NCBI RefSeq assembly: GCF_001713355.1 | Contig: NZ_CP016448.1 | Coordinates: 1,240,001-1,304,000 of the forward strand | Source: Methyloversatilis sp. RAC08 | GTDB lineage: Bacteria > Pseudomonadota > Gammaproteobacteria > Burkholderiales > Rhodocyclaceae | DNA: 64,000 nucleotides | Direction of reading: 5' to 3' | Shown here: positions 18,116-27,154 of the stretch, piece by piece | How positions within the stretch are numbered: position 1 is the first letter of the stretch | How the letters are laid out: every line of letters begins with the position of its first letter | Program-made: the position numbers and the translations under genes | The notes under the pieces: model-generated | Told to the model about the DNA's origin: nothing | Seen by the model: only the letters and a program-made list of their open reading frames with translations | Databases searched by the model: none

Positions 18116-18937
18116 TCAGCCGTGCAGAAATTCGAGCACGTCGGCGATGAAGCGTTCCTTGTGGCTGGCGAACAGGCCGTGCGGCGCGCCTTCGTATTCG
18201 ATGAAGCGGGCGTGCTGGATGGCGCGCGCGGTCAGGCGCGATGACGATTCGATCGGCACGATCTTGTCGTCGCTGCCGTGGATGATCAGTGTGGGCACCG
18301 TGAACGACGCCAGGTCGCCGCGGAAGTCGGTACTCGAAAAGGCCTTCGCGCAGGCGAGCGTCGCCTTCAGGCTGGCCTGCATCGATACCGAGCAGGCCCA
18401 CGCCATCACCTCGTCGCTGACCGGGTGCGACACCATGCCCACGCCGAAGAAGTTCTTGAAGAAGGGTGGCCAGAAGGCGGCGCGATCCTGTGCGATGGCG
18501 GCGGCGGTTTCATCGAACTTCGCCTGCTCGACACCCTCCGGGTTGTCGTCGGTCTTCAGCCGGAACGGCAAGGTCGACGCCACCAGCACGGCCTGCTTCA
18601 CCTGATTGCCGGCGTGGCGTGACATGTAGCGCGCCACCTCGCCGCCGCCCATCGAAAAGCCGAGCAGGGTGGCGTCATGCGCACCGGTCTGTTCCAGCAC
18701 GTCGGCCAGATCGTCGGACAGCGTGTCGTAGTCATAACCGGTCCATGGCTGGTCCGAGCGGCCGAAGCCGCGCCGGTCGTAACTGATGGCGCGCATGCCG
18801 GCGTCGGCGATGGCCATCGACAGGTCGTCGAAACTGTCGGCCGACAACGGCCAGCCGTGGGTCATGACGACCGGGCGGCCCTGACCCCAGTCCTTCACGT
18901 AAAGCTTCACGCCGTCGCGCGTGGTGACATGGTTCAT
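18116..18937 (-). CDS. alpha/beta hydrolase, non-haem haloperoxidase-like
   Basis: A 273-residue alpha/beta hydrolase starting MNHVTTRDGVKLYVKDWG. It has the oxyanion motif HGWPLS, the nucleophile elbow GFSMGGGE, the acid in IIHGSDDKIVP and the catalytic histidine in EGAPHGLF. This is the pattern of cofactor-free haloperoxidases/arylesterases, which act as esterases or perhydrolases. ATG 18937 fits the family start; a longer frame to 19000 does not. Next to katE, which suggests, but does not prove, a peroxide-related role. Confidence 0.88.
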   Translation of the reverse strand: MNHVTTRDGVKLYVKDWGQGRPVVMTHGWPLSADSFDDLSMAIADAGMRAISYDRRGFGRSDQPWTGYDYDTLSDDLADVLEQTGAHDATLLGFSMGGGEVARYMSRHAGNQVKQAVLVASTLPFRLKTDDNPEGVEQAKFDETAAAIAQDRAAFWPPFFKNFFGVGMVSHPVSDEVMAWACSVSMQASLKATLACAKAFSSTDFRGDLASFTVPTLIIHGSDDKIVPIESSSRLTARAIQHARFIEYEGAPHGLFASHKERFIADVLEFLHG

Positions 18938-19018
18938 GGTGATCTCCGTTTCTTCGATGCAGTGCATGCCGGTTCGCGCGGAGCGCGGCCGGACGGTCAT
19001 TCCCGAAGCGCGGGAATT

Positions 19019-19564
19019 TCAGGTCTTGCCGGCCTTCTTGCGGGCGGCCGTGAGGCAGTGGCTGCGCGTATCGCTCGCCATGGCTTCGCATTTCGCGACT
19101 GCGCGCTGGTAGTCGGCATCACGGCGCGTGTCGACTGGCGTCTGTGCGACGCTGCCCCCGGCGCCGGCCTTGGCCTTGGCCAGCGCGCTCGTCTGTGTCG
19201 CCTTGGCGTCGGCAAGACAGCGCGCCTTGTCTGCGCCCACCTGCTCATCGCATCGCTCACGCGCAACTGCGTACTCCGCCTCGGCGCGCACCACGGGGAT
19301 GGCAGCGGCATCCGACAGATGGCCGCTGCGACGGAAGGCGAGTTCGGCATGCGCCACCGCCTGCACGGCGCGCGCTTCCTCGACGCAAATGTCCTTGCTG
19401 TTGCTGGTCAGTTCATCGCACACCGCCCTCGCGTTCGTGAAGGTCGACGCGATGCGCCCTGATTCAAGTTCGAACTCGAAGCGGCTCATCGGCCCGGCTG
19501 CAAGTGCCGGCAAGGACAGCAGCACGAGCGCGCAGGAGGCGAGGATGGGGAACGGAAGGTTCAT
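19019..19564 (-). CDS. periplasmic cysteine-repeat hypothetical protein
   Basis: A 181-residue exported protein with a signal peptide (LPFPILASCALVLLSLPALAA). Three helical repeats each contain a pair of cysteines seven or more residues apart (CDELTSNSKDIC, CDEQVGADKARC, CEAMASDTRSHC), and the repeats are rich in Ala, Arg and Glu. The cysteine pairs could form disulfide-stabilised helical hairpins. No enzyme motif is seen and the function is unknown. ATG 19564 is chosen because the signal peptide begins there. Confidence 0.78.
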   Translation of the reverse strand: MNLPFPILASCALVLLSLPALAAGPMSRFEFELESGRIASTFTNARAVCDELTSNSKDICVEEARAVQAVAHAELAFRRSGHLSDAAAIPVVRAEAEYAVARERCDEQVGADKARCLADAKATQTSALAKAKAGAGGSVAQTPVDTRRDADYQRAVAKCEAMASDTRSHCLTAARKKAGKT

Positions 19565-19793
19565 GGTGCGATCATCCGATGCAGGAGGTGCGGTCCGCTG
19601 GAACATGCGTACCGTTGTATTCACCCGCTGCCATCGGGTCTGTTCGGCAGCGCACGCGCCGTCGACCCATGATCCGGACTTCCGCCTTCAGCCCGGGAAC
19701 GCCCCGCCCGCGCTGTGTCCGTCAGCGCACAGACAAGGATTGAGCCAATGACCACGATACGAGCCCGTATACCTCTATGTCGGAGAACAATTC

Positions 19794-19952
19794 ATGAGTC
19801 TTGGAACCATATTGCTGGTCGTGCTGATACTGATCCTGATCGGCGTCATTCCGACCTGGGGCCACAGCCGCAACTGGGGCTACGGCCCGAGCGGCGGCGT
19901 GGGTCTGATCGTCATCGTGCTGATCGTGCTGCTGCTGATGGGTCGCATATGA
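19794..19952 (+). CDS. DUF3309 small membrane protein
   Basis: A 52-residue protein ([19 protein letters not shown] ... [25 protein letters not shown]). Two hydrophobic helices flank the conserved [16 protein letters not shown] loop, the hallmark of DUF3309 proteins common in proteobacteria. Function unknown; it is probably a small inner-membrane hairpin. GGAGAAC precedes the ATG. Its stop overlaps the start of the downstream dehydrogenase gene (ATGA at 19949-19952), so the two are translationally coupled. Confidence 0.85.
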   Translation: MSLGTILLVVLILILIGVIPTWGHSRNWGYGPSGGVGLIVIVLIVLLLMGRI

Positions 19953-21292
19953 CGCAGCGCAGGGTTGCGGCATCGCGCCCGGGCCATCTGACGGGGGCGA
20001 TGCTCGCGCTCTGCGTGCTGCTCGCCGGCTGCGGCGATACGGCGAAACTTCAGGTCGCCGCAGGTACCGGGCCGGAGCCGATGTTGCCGACGCCTGTCAG
20101 CAGCCTGCTGCCGACCGTGCATATCGCGCCCGCCATCGGCTGGCCCGCGGGCGGCGCACCCCTTGCTGCACCCGGCACGCAGGTCGCCGCCTTCGCGCGC
20201 GGCCTCGATCACCCGCGCTGGCTGCACGTACTGCCCAACGGCGACGTGCTGGTGGCGGAAAGCAATGCGCCGGCAACACCGGACGACGGCAAGGGCCTCA
20301 AGGGCTGGATCAGCGGACTGGTCATGAAGCGGGCCGGCGCCGGCGTGCCGAGCGCCAACCGCATCACCCTGCTGCGCGACAGCGACTGTGACGGCATCGC
20401 CGACCAGCGCAGCGTGCTGCTCGCCGGTCTGAATTCGCCCTTCGGCATGGCGCTGGTCGGCGACACGCTGTATGTCGCCAACACCGACGCCGTACTCGGC
20501 TTTCCCTACGTCACCGGCAGCACTGAAATCACCGCAGCCGGCGTCAAGCTGGTCGATCTGCCCGGCGGGCCGATCAACCATCACTGGACGAAGAACCTGA
20601 TCGCCAATCCCGAGGGCAGTCTGCTTTACGTCACGACCGGTTCGAACAGCAACGTCGCCGAGCGCGGCATGGCGGCCGAAGAAGGTCGCGCCGCCATCTG
20701 GGAGGTGGATCTGGCGACGCGCACGCACCGCCTGTTCGCCACCGGCCTGCGCAACCCGAACGGACTGGCGTGGGACCCGCATCGCAAGGCCCTGTGGACG
20801 GTGGTGAATGAACGCGACGAGATCGGCAGCGATCTGGTGCCCGATTACCTCACCTCGGTGCGCGACGGCGACTTCTACGGCTGGCCGTACAGCTATTTCG
20901 GCCAGCATGTCGATGTGCGGGTACAGCCGCAGCAGCCGGCACTGGTCGCCCGCGCCCGCAAGCCCGACTACGCGCTCGGGCCTCACACCGCCTCGCTCGG
21001 TCTGGCGTCGTCGGCCGGCACTACGCTGCCTGCGGCGTTCGCCAGCGGCATGTTCATCGGCCAGCACGGCTCGTGGAACCGCCGGCCGCACAGCGGCTAC
21101 AAGGTCATCTTCGTGCCGTTCGGCGACGGCAAGCCCGCGGGCGAACCGATCGATGTGCTGACCGGCTTCCTGAGCGCAGACGGCGAAGCCTATGGCCGAC
21201 CGGTGGGTGTCGCGCTCGACGGCAAGGGCGCGCTGCTGGTGGCCGATGATGTCGGCAACACGATCTGGCGCGTCACGGCTGCGGCGAAATGA
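19949..21292 (+). CDS. sorbosone dehydrogenase-like PQQ beta-propeller lipoprotein
   Basis: A 447-residue predicted lipoprotein (lipobox LLAGC, about residues 23-28) with a six-bladed propeller of the soluble PQQ glucose/L-sorbosone dehydrogenase family. It shows [57 protein letters not shown] and [16 protein letters not shown]. It may oxidise a sugar or aldose in the periplasm with PQQ; the substrate is unassigned and no PQQ synthesis gene is here. Coupled to the DUF3309 gene upstream and the DUF2177 gene downstream (ATGA overlaps), forming a three-gene operon. Confidence 0.88.
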   Translation: MTQRRVAASRPGHLTGAMLALCVLLAGCGDTAKLQVAAGTGPEPMLPTPVSSLLPTVHIAPAIGWPAGGAPLAAPGTQVAAFARGLDHPRWLHVLPNGDVLVAESNAPATPDDGKGLKGWISGLVMKRAGAGVPSANRITLLRDSDCDGIADQRSVLLAGLNSPFGMALVGDTLYVANTDAVLGFPYVTGSTEITAAGVKLVDLPGGPINHHWTKNLIANPEGSLLYVTTGSNSNVAERGMAAEEGRAAIWEVDLATRTHRLFATGLRNPNGLAWDPHRKALWTVVNERDEIGSDLVPDYLTSVRDGDFYGWPYSYFGQHVDVRVQPQQPALVARARKPDYALGPHTASLGLASSAGTTLPAAFASGMFIGQHGSWNRRPHSGYKVIFVPFGDGKPAGEPIDVLTGFLSADGEAYGRPVGVALDGKGALLVADDVGNTIWRVTAAAK

Positions 21293-21705
21293 GCACGACC
21301 ATCAGGCTCGCGGCAGCCGCCACGACCACGCTCATCGTGATGGTCGTGCTCGACCTTGTCTGGCTCGGCGTCATCGCGAAATCGACCTACCAGCAGGGCA
21401 TCGGCCACCTGATGGCCGATCGGCCGGTCATTCCGGTGGCCGTGCTGTTCTACGTCATCTATGCGGTCGGACTGACGATATTCACCATCCGGCCATTCGC
21501 AGCGGTACCCGGTCTCGGGCAGACCGTCATCGCCGCCGCGCTGTTCGGCTTCTTCGCCTACGCGACCTACGACCTGACCAACCTTGCGACACTCAAGGAC
21601 TGGCCGGTCCGCATCGTGTTGATCGACATCGCCTGGGGCATCTTCGTCAGCGCCGTCTCGGCCACCGCAGGCAAGTGGATGCTCGACCGGCTCTCGGCGG
21701 GCTGA
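21289..21705 (+). CDS. DUF2177 membrane protein
   Basis: A 138-residue protein with four predicted membrane helices. It carries the family pattern [20 protein letters not shown], the central [15 protein letters not shown] and [19 protein letters not shown], as in DUF2177 proteins. Function unknown. Its start overlaps the stop of the sugar dehydrogenase gene, making it the third gene of that operon, which ends at the REP array. Confidence 0.87.
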   Translation: MSTTIRLAAAATTTLIVMVVLDLVWLGVIAKSTYQQGIGHLMADRPVIPVAVLFYVIYAVGLTIFTIRPFAAVPGLGQTVIAAALFGFFAYATYDLTNLATLKDWPVRIVLIDIAWGIFVSAVSATAGKWMLDRLSAG

Positions 21706-21730
21706 GGTTGGCGGGGCGTCCATTGCGGGG

Positions 21731-22073
21731 GCTGAGACCTGTGGGAGCTGAGACCTGTGGGAGCTGAGACCTGTGGGAGCTGAGACCTGTGGGAGCTGAG
21801 ACCTGTGGGAGCTGAGACCTGTGGGAGCTGAGACCTGTGGGAGCTGAGACCTGTGGGAGCTGAGACCTGTGGGAGCTGAGACCTGTGGGAGCTGAGACCT
21901 GTGGGAGCTGAGACCTGTGGGAGCTGAGACCTGTGGGAGCGGCGGCCTCGCCGCGATCGGCGCGATGATCGCTGATCAACGCGCCGATCGCGGCGAGGCC
22001 GCCGCTCCCACAAAACCTGCGCCGCTCCCACAAAACCTGCGCCGCTCCCACAAAACCTGCGCCGCTCCCGCAA
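21731..22073. repeat. REP pair with 16-bp head array and 20-bp tail array
   Basis: Thirteen head copies (TGTGGGAG recurring every 16 bp from 21740 to 21932, spacer CTGAGACC) lead into a full REP (GCGGCGGCCTCGCCGCGAT). A short palindromic linker and an inverted REP ending CTCCCACA follow. The far end is amplified in turn: GCCGCTCCCACAAAACCTGC occurs three times (20-bp period) plus a partial copy. The array copies are essentially identical. Confidence 0.92.
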
Positions 22074-22096
22074 GGGGACTCCGGCGGCGCCGCAGC

Positions 22097-23737
22097 TCAA
22101 GGCAGCGTATGCCCCTCGAACTGCTGTCTCAGCTTGAGCTTGAGCATCTTGCCGGTGGCGGTGTGCGGGATTTCATCCACGAACACGACATCGTCCGGGA
22201 TCTGCCAGCGGGCGATCTTGCCTTCGTAAAACGCGAGCATCCCGGCGCGATCGAGTTCGGCGCCGGGCTTCTTCACGACGACCAGCAGCGGGCGCTCGTC
22301 CCATTTCGGGTGGCGGCACGCGATGACCGCCGCTTCGAGCACGGCCGAATGCGCCATGGCGATGTTCTCCAGCTCGATCGAACTGATCCATTCGCCGCCC
22401 GACTTGATCACGTCCTTGCTGCGGTCGGTGATCTGCATGTAGCCGTCGGCATCGATGGTGGCGACGTCGCCGGTGGCGAACCACCACTGGCCGTCGAGTT
22501 CGCGCAGTGCCGAGCCGGCTTCGCCGAAATAGCGCTCGATCACCCAGGCGCCGCGCACCAGCAGGTCGCCGCTGCTGCGGCCGTCCCACGGCAGTGCACA
22601 GCCGTCGTCGCCGACGATGGCCAGATCGATGCCGCAGATGGCGCGGCCCTGCTTGTTCAGCAGCGCGCGCTGCGCGTCCGGCGGCAGCGTCGCGTGCTGC
22701 GCCTTGAGCCGCGACAGCGTGCCCAGCGGCGACAGTTCGGTCATGCCCCAGGCGTGTATGACCTGGACGCCGTAGTCCTCTTCGAGCGTCTGCCGCATGG
22801 CCGGCGGACAGGCTGCGCCGCCGATGACGGTGCGCTTCAGGCTGGACATCTTCAGCCCGGCGCACTTCAGGTGGTTGATGACGCCCAGCCACACGGTCGG
22901 CACGCCGGCGCTGAACGTCACCTGTTCCTGTTCGAACAGCTCGTGCAGCGACTTGCCGTCGAGGAAGGGACCGGGGAACACCAGCTTGGCGCCGACCATC
23001 GGCCCGCTGTACGGCAGACCCCAGGCGTTGACGTGGAACATCGGCACCACCGGCAGGATGACGTCGGCGGCCGAACAGCCCATCGCGTCAGGCAGCGCCG
23101 CGCCATAGGCATGCAGCACCGACGAGCGATGGCTGTACAGCGCGCCCTTCGGATGCCCCGTGGTGCCCGAGGTGTAGCACAGGCTGGACGCGGTGTTCTC
23201 GTCGAACTCCGGCCAGCGGTAGTCGCCGTCCTCGGCGTCGATCAATTTCTCGTAGCACAGCAGGCTGGGCAGCGTCGTCGACGCCGGCATGCGCGCGCGA
23301 TCGGTCATCAGCACGAAATGACGCACCTGCGTCAGCTCCGGTGCGATCTTCTCGACCAGCTGCAGGAAGGTCAGATCGAAGCACAGCACCTGGTCGGCCG
23401 CGTCATTGGCGATCCATGCGATCTGGTCCGGGAACAGACGCGGATTGATGGTGTGGCACACCCGCTGCGAGCCGGACACGCCGTAATAGATTTCGAAGTG
23501 GCGATAGCCGTTCCAGGCCAGCGTGCCGATGCGTTCGCCCGGCTGCGTGCCGAGCCGCGCCAGCGCCTGTGCGAACTTGCGGCTGCGCAATTCGGCTTCG
23601 CGATAGGTCGTGCGATGGATGTCGCCCTCGACCCGCCGCGACACGATTTCGGTGTCGCCATGGTGGCGCGCCGCGTGGCGGATCAGGTTCGAGATGAGCA
23701 GCGGCATCTGCATCATCTGGCCGGGTACCGGATTCAT
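22097..23737 (-). CDS. fatty-acyl-CoA ligase (AlkK/DmdB type)
   Basis: A 546-residue adenylate-forming enzyme. It has the phosphate-binding loop YTSGTTGHPKGALYSH, the A5 motif HAWGMTELSP, A7 TGDVATID, the hinge ITDRSKDVIKSGGEWIS and the terminal lysine in PHTATGKMLKLKLR. It activates a carboxylic acid with ATP and joins it to CoA. The closest family resemblance is to medium-chain acyl-CoA and methylthiopropionyl-CoA ligases; the chain-length preference cannot be read. Followed on the minus strand by a REP array. The next gene upstream is a hydrolase on the same strand, 82 bases away. Confidence 0.92.
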   Translation of the reverse strand: MNPVPGQMMQMPLLISNLIRHAARHHGDTEIVSRRVEGDIHRTTYREAELRSRKFAQALARLGTQPGERIGTLAWNGYRHFEIYYGVSGSQRVCHTINPRLFPDQIAWIANDAADQVLCFDLTFLQLVEKIAPELTQVRHFVLMTDRARMPASTTLPSLLCYEKLIDAEDGDYRWPEFDENTASSLCYTSGTTGHPKGALYSHRSSVLHAYGAALPDAMGCSAADVILPVVPMFHVNAWGLPYSGPMVGAKLVFPGPFLDGKSLHELFEQEQVTFSAGVPTVWLGVINHLKCAGLKMSSLKRTVIGGAACPPAMRQTLEEDYGVQVIHAWGMTELSPLGTLSRLKAQHATLPPDAQRALLNKQGRAICGIDLAIVGDDGCALPWDGRSSGDLLVRGAWVIERYFGEAGSALRELDGQWWFATGDVATIDADGYMQITDRSKDVIKSGGEWISSIELENIAMAHSAVLEAAVIACRHPKWDERPLLVVVKKPGAELDRAGMLAFYEGKIARWQIPDDVVFVDEIPHTATGKMLKLKLRQQFEGHTLP

Positions 23738-23819
23738 GCGCTGCCCTCCACACGACGACGGACGGATGCACCCCGGACGGCCACGACGCAGCCGCCCGGG
23801 GTGTGACGACGGACTGCGC

Positions 23820-24872
23820 TCAGGCGGCCGAAGCCAGCAGTTCGCGCAGGTGCTTGTCCACCTGTTCGGTGTAGCCGGCGTCGGTGCCGAACAGGCCGAG
23901 GTGGCCGTCTATCGTATTGAGCACGCGCAGTTCGCTGTTCGGGATCAGCTTCTGCTCGGCAGCGCAGTCGGCCGGCGGGAAGAACATGTCGGTCGAGATC
24001 GGCATGACGAAGGTTTTCGCCTTGATCCGGCCGAGCGCCGCCTTCAGGTCACCGCCGGTGTGGCGGCTCACGTCGCCGTGCTGCCACTTCCACGCCATGC
24101 ACAGCAGGTCGTTCGGCTCCATCACGCCGAAGTAGCCGTTCATGAAATTGGTGATGAAATCATCGACCGACGAAAAGCCGAGCGCCTTGATGCGGTCCTG
24201 CTGGAAGAATTCGGTGCTCCAGCCCATGACCGCCCACATCTTGGCGTGGCGGCGCAGACCCTGATGCACTTCGAGCGGAGAGCCGTACCAGCCGCCCTTG
24301 AACGCCGGGTCGGACGTGATGGCTTCGATCAGCGTCTCGGCGAACAGGTAATCGTGCGGCGTGTTCTTCGCGGTGCCGGCGATCGGTGCCGCGCGGCGCA
24401 CCATGTCCGGGTAGCGCACCGCCCACTCGTACGTCTGCTGCGCGCCCATCGAGCCGCCGACCACCAGCGCCAGCTTTTCGATGCCGAACTTTTCGGTGAT
24501 CAGCTTGTGCTGCGCCCGCACATCGTCGCCGATGCGCACGCGCGGGAAATTCGGGCCGCCGCCCGGGAAGGGCGTGTTGTGCGGCGACGTCGACAGGCCG
24601 TTGCCGATCTGGTTGATGGCGATGATGAAATACTTGGCCGGATCGAGCGCGCGACCGGCGCCGATATACACCTGCTCCATGATCTTGGTCGTGCCCGAGT
24701 ACCAGGTCGGCACCAGGATGGCGTTGTCCCTGGCCGCGTTCAGCGTGCCGAAGGTCGCGTACGCCAGCGTGCAGCCGCGTATCGTGCCGCCCTCTTCCAG
24801 CACGTGGTCGCCGATGCTGTGGGTGTCGTACGGGCCGTGGATGGCCTGGTTGTAATAGGCGTGCTCGGTCAT
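23820..24872 (-). CDS. MetX-like alpha/beta hydrolase
   Basis: A 350-residue alpha/beta hydrolase of the homoserine O-acetyltransferase superfamily. The nucleophile serine is in VVGGSMGAQQTYEW, the acid in STDMFFPP and the histidine in DGHLGLFG. Sequences such as PTWYSGTTK and NQIGNGLSTSPHNTP are typical of the hydrolase/acyltransferase branch that is not involved in methionine synthesis. No met genes are nearby. GGAGGAGACAGC precedes the ATG at 24872. It may be cotranscribed with the acyl-CoA ligase gene, hinting at acyl-group metabolism. Confidence 0.85.
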   Translation of the reverse strand: MTEHAYYNQAIHGPYDTHSIGDHVLEEGGTIRGCTLAYATFGTLNAARDNAILVPTWYSGTTKIMEQVYIGAGRALDPAKYFIIAINQIGNGLSTSPHNTPFPGGGPNFPRVRIGDDVRAQHKLITEKFGIEKLALVVGGSMGAQQTYEWAVRYPDMVRRAAPIAGTAKNTPHDYLFAETLIEAITSDPAFKGGWYGSPLEVHQGLRRHAKMWAVMGWSTEFFQQDRIKALGFSSVDDFITNFMNGYFGVMEPNDLLCMAWKWQHGDVSRHTGGDLKAALGRIKAKTFVMPISTDMFFPPADCAAEQKLIPNSELRVLNTIDGHLGLFGTDAGYTEQVDKHLRELLASAA

Positions 24873-24982
24873 GCTGTCTCCTCCTGTTGTTGTGGTGCCG
24901 GTCTCGGGTGCCTGCCCGCAGAGGGTTAGGCTCGGGCAGCGGGCGCAGCGATGATAGCGGAGTGTGCTTGCGGCGCGAACCG

Positions 24983-25354
24983 TCAGCCTTGGCGGCGCAC
25001 ATGCAGACCGTGAAGCAGCCCGCCCAGCGCACCGATCAGCGCACCGGCCGGGCTGGTGACGAACAAGCCCGGCAGCGGCCCCTGATTGGCGCCGGGCGAG
25101 ACGATCATCGGGCCGACGAAGCCAGGCGCGAAACCGATGCCGCCGACGATGGCGGCGCCGCGCAGGACGTGACCGAACAGCGATCCGGGCGGATCGTCCA
25201 GCCGCGCCCACGCGTAGCGGGTCACCGCCAGCGATACCATCGTGCCGATTCAGTCGAGATCGCCAAGGGGCAGGAACAGCGACGCCACCCAGCCCGGCAT
25301 GTAAATCGCGAAGAACACGACGAAAGTCAGTGCGAAACGCAGGACGGGCTTCAT
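24983..25354 (-). pseudogene. small membrane protein gene split by an in-frame stop
   Basis: The frame from ATG 25354 reads MKPVLRFALTFVVFFAIYM...FLPLGDLD and hits TGA at 25250-25252. It continues in the same frame through IGTMVSLAVTRYAWARL to a stop at 24983. Replacing the TGA by TGG restores one 123-residue protein with membrane helices at both ends. The downstream half alone could start at ATG 25240 (85 residues) but has no good ribosome binding site. A single nonsense change, or a base-call error, is the simplest reading. Function unknown. Confidence 0.65.
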
Positions 25355-25452
25355 CGCGTTCGTGTTCCGTGGAAAACCGTGACACGAAATTCTGCCGGGC
25401 GACCGCACTGCGCGGAAGTCCGGGGCACAGGCACCGGCCCCGGACGCCGCCA

Positions 25453-26154
25453 TCAGGGCCGTCGGCGCAGCCTCTCGCGGTGACGCAGCGCAAGCAGCAG
25501 CGTCATGCCGGCGGCCAGCAGATGCCATGACTGCGGCTCGGGCACCGGCGTGACCGACACCTCGGTCAGCACAAGGTTGTTGCCCTGGCTTGCACCGGGG
25601 GGCAGATAGGTGACGAAGCCACTGGTCACCTGAAAGTCTGCCGGGTCGAACGTCGCCGGAAGCGCATCGCCCTGCAGCGCCGACGGGCGGGTCGCCGAGC
25701 CGACGGAAAATGTCAGCTGCAGGAAACGGGCGATGCCGGGCTGCGCGACGTCTTCGACCGCCACCCTGAAATAGAGGCTGTCGCGATAGAGCCCCGCCAC
25801 GAAATCATCGTTCAGCACGACGATTTCACTGGTCGGCGATGGCGGAGACGCGACCATCGCAAAAGTCTGGTCACCGATCACGGCGCTGAAACGGGAAATG
25901 GCGTCCTGATAAAGGCCGATCCAGTTGAGCGGCTGGGTGTCGGACGTGGCAGGATCGTAGTCGAGCGAGCCTGAAATCGCCTCCCCAACCTCGATTCCGG
26001 GTATCGCGTAAGGCACGCTGATGCTACTGACCGTACCTGAAAAGACCACTTGCGTGCTGGCCGCCGTCGCCGGTCCGCCGGCCAGACAGGCAGCGCCGAC
26101 CAGCATTGCTGCAATGGATCTGCGCAGCGCGCGACGGTTATCGTGAGTCTTCAT
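25453..26154 (-). CDS. PEP-CTERM sorted exported protein
   Basis: A 233-residue secreted protein: a signal peptide (about 12-32, ending GPATAA), a beta-rich body, and the C-terminal signal PVPEPQSWHLLAAGMTLLLA followed by an Arg-rich tail. This is the canonical PEP-CTERM motif, cut by exosortase and often linked to exopolysaccharide. AAAGGAGATGG precedes the ATG at 26154. The body has no enzyme motif. It stands divergent from the ferredoxin reductase gene. Confidence 0.9.
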   Translation of the reverse strand: MKTHDNRRALRRSIAAMLVGAACLAGGPATAASTQVVFSGTVSSISVPYAIPGIEVGEAISGSLDYDPATSDTQPLNWIGLYQDAISRFSAVIGDQTFAMVASPPSPTSEIVVLNDDFVAGLYRDSLYFRVAVEDVAQPGIARFLQLTFSVGSATRPSALQGDALPATFDPADFQVTSGFVTYLPPGASQGNNLVLTEVSVTPVPEPQSWHLLAAGMTLLLALRHRERLRRRP

Positions 26155-26231
26155 CTGCCATCTCCTTTTCTTGTCCGGACAAGCCCGGGTGATCGATTAC
26201 GCTGCGTCCTGCAGCCCCGCTACGCCCGGGG

Positions 26232-26249
26232 CGGATCAGGTCAGATCCG
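26232..26249. promoter_or_regulatory. 6-bp dyad in the divergent PEP-CTERM/fpr region
   Basis: CGGATC-AGGTCA-GATCCG, a perfect 6-bp inverted repeat, lies in the 213-bp gap between two divergent genes. It could be an operator; the arms are short and chance is possible. Confidence 0.3.
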
Positions 26250-26367
26250 TTTCGATTGGATCACCGTGCCGGCAGGTGATCTTTGATCTTTATTAAGGTC
26301 ATGAACCGCTGACCCGCAGTCATCCCGGCAATGCGTTTTCCGGAACATTCCGCCGAAGGAAGAGAAG

Positions 26368-27144
26368 ATGAACACGCTGGCGACCCGCAACGCTGATCTG
26401 CCGCGCTCGACCACACAGACCGTGACCGCCGTGCGGCGCTGGACAGACACGCTGCTGTCGCTGCGCATCGACCGGCCTGACGGATTCCGCTTCTCGCCCG
26501 GCCACTACGTCAAGCTGGGGCTGCCGGCGGGCGCGGACGATGCCGTGTGGCGTCCGTATTCCATCGTGTCGGTCGAAGCGGACGACGAGCTCGAATTCCT
26601 TATCGTGCTGATTCCGGGCGGCGCCTTCAGCGAAGCGCTCGCGGGCATCGAGCCTGGCCATCCGGTCATGCTGTCGTCGTCCATCTTCGGCTTCTTCCTC
26701 GAGCCGCAACTGTCGCCCGGCGACACCCTGTGGATGCTGGCGACCGGCACCGGGCTCGGGCCCTATGTGTCGCTGTTGCGCACGCCGGGCGCGCTGGACC
26801 GTTACCGGCGCCTGATCCTGGTGCACAGCGTGCGGCTGGCGGCCGAACTGGCCTACCGCGACGAACTCGAAGCACTGGCCGTGACCGACACGCGGCTGCG
26901 CTATCTGCCCATCGTCACCCGCGAAGCCGGCGCGTCGGCGCTGAGCGGGCGCATTCCCGCGCTGATCGCCGACGGCACGCTGGCGCAGCACGCACAGACA
27001 CCGCTCGATCCGGCGACCGGCCGCGTCATGGTGTGCGGCAATCCGGATTTCACGACCGACATGCGCGCCCTGCTGAACGCGCGCGACTTCGTGCCATGCC
27101 GGCGCGGCAACGCCGGCAGCATGCTGTTCGAGAAGTACTGGTAG
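26368..27144 (+). CDS. fpr: ferredoxin/flavodoxin-NADP reductase
   Basis: A 258-residue FAD enzyme of the bacterial Fpr type. It has the FAD motif RPYSIVS, the FAD/NADP region GGAFSEALAGI, the pyrophosphate motif MLATGTGLGPYVSLLR, the NADP motif MVCGNPDFTTDM and the C-terminal aromatic end EKYW. It moves electrons between NADPH and ferredoxin or flavodoxin in the cytosol, often in oxidative stress and Fe-S assembly. GAAGGAAGAG precedes the ATG. Unrelated in fold to the second ferredoxin reductase at 34336. Confidence 0.93.
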   Translation: MNTLATRNADLPRSTTQTVTAVRRWTDTLLSLRIDRPDGFRFSPGHYVKLGLPAGADDAVWRPYSIVSVEADDELEFLIVLIPGGAFSEALAGIEPGHPVMLSSSIFGFFLEPQLSPGDTLWMLATGTGLGPYVSLLRTPGALDRYRRLILVHSVRLAAELAYRDELEALAVTDTRLRYLPIVTREAGASALSGRIPALIADGTLAQHAQTPLDPATGRVMVCGNPDFTTDMRALLNARDFVPCRRGNAGSMLFEKYW

Positions 27145-27154
27145 CGGCCTGCCG

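Noticed and set aside
23820-24872. Homoserine O-acetyltransferase MetX for methionine synthesis
   Set aside because: Only superfamily features are present; there is no metW or other met gene nearby, so the generic hydrolase name is safer.
25250-25252. TGA read as selenocysteine
   Set aside because: The context (LDxIGT) suits Trp in a membrane protein, no redox motif is present, and I see no obvious downstream stem-loop of the SECIS kind.
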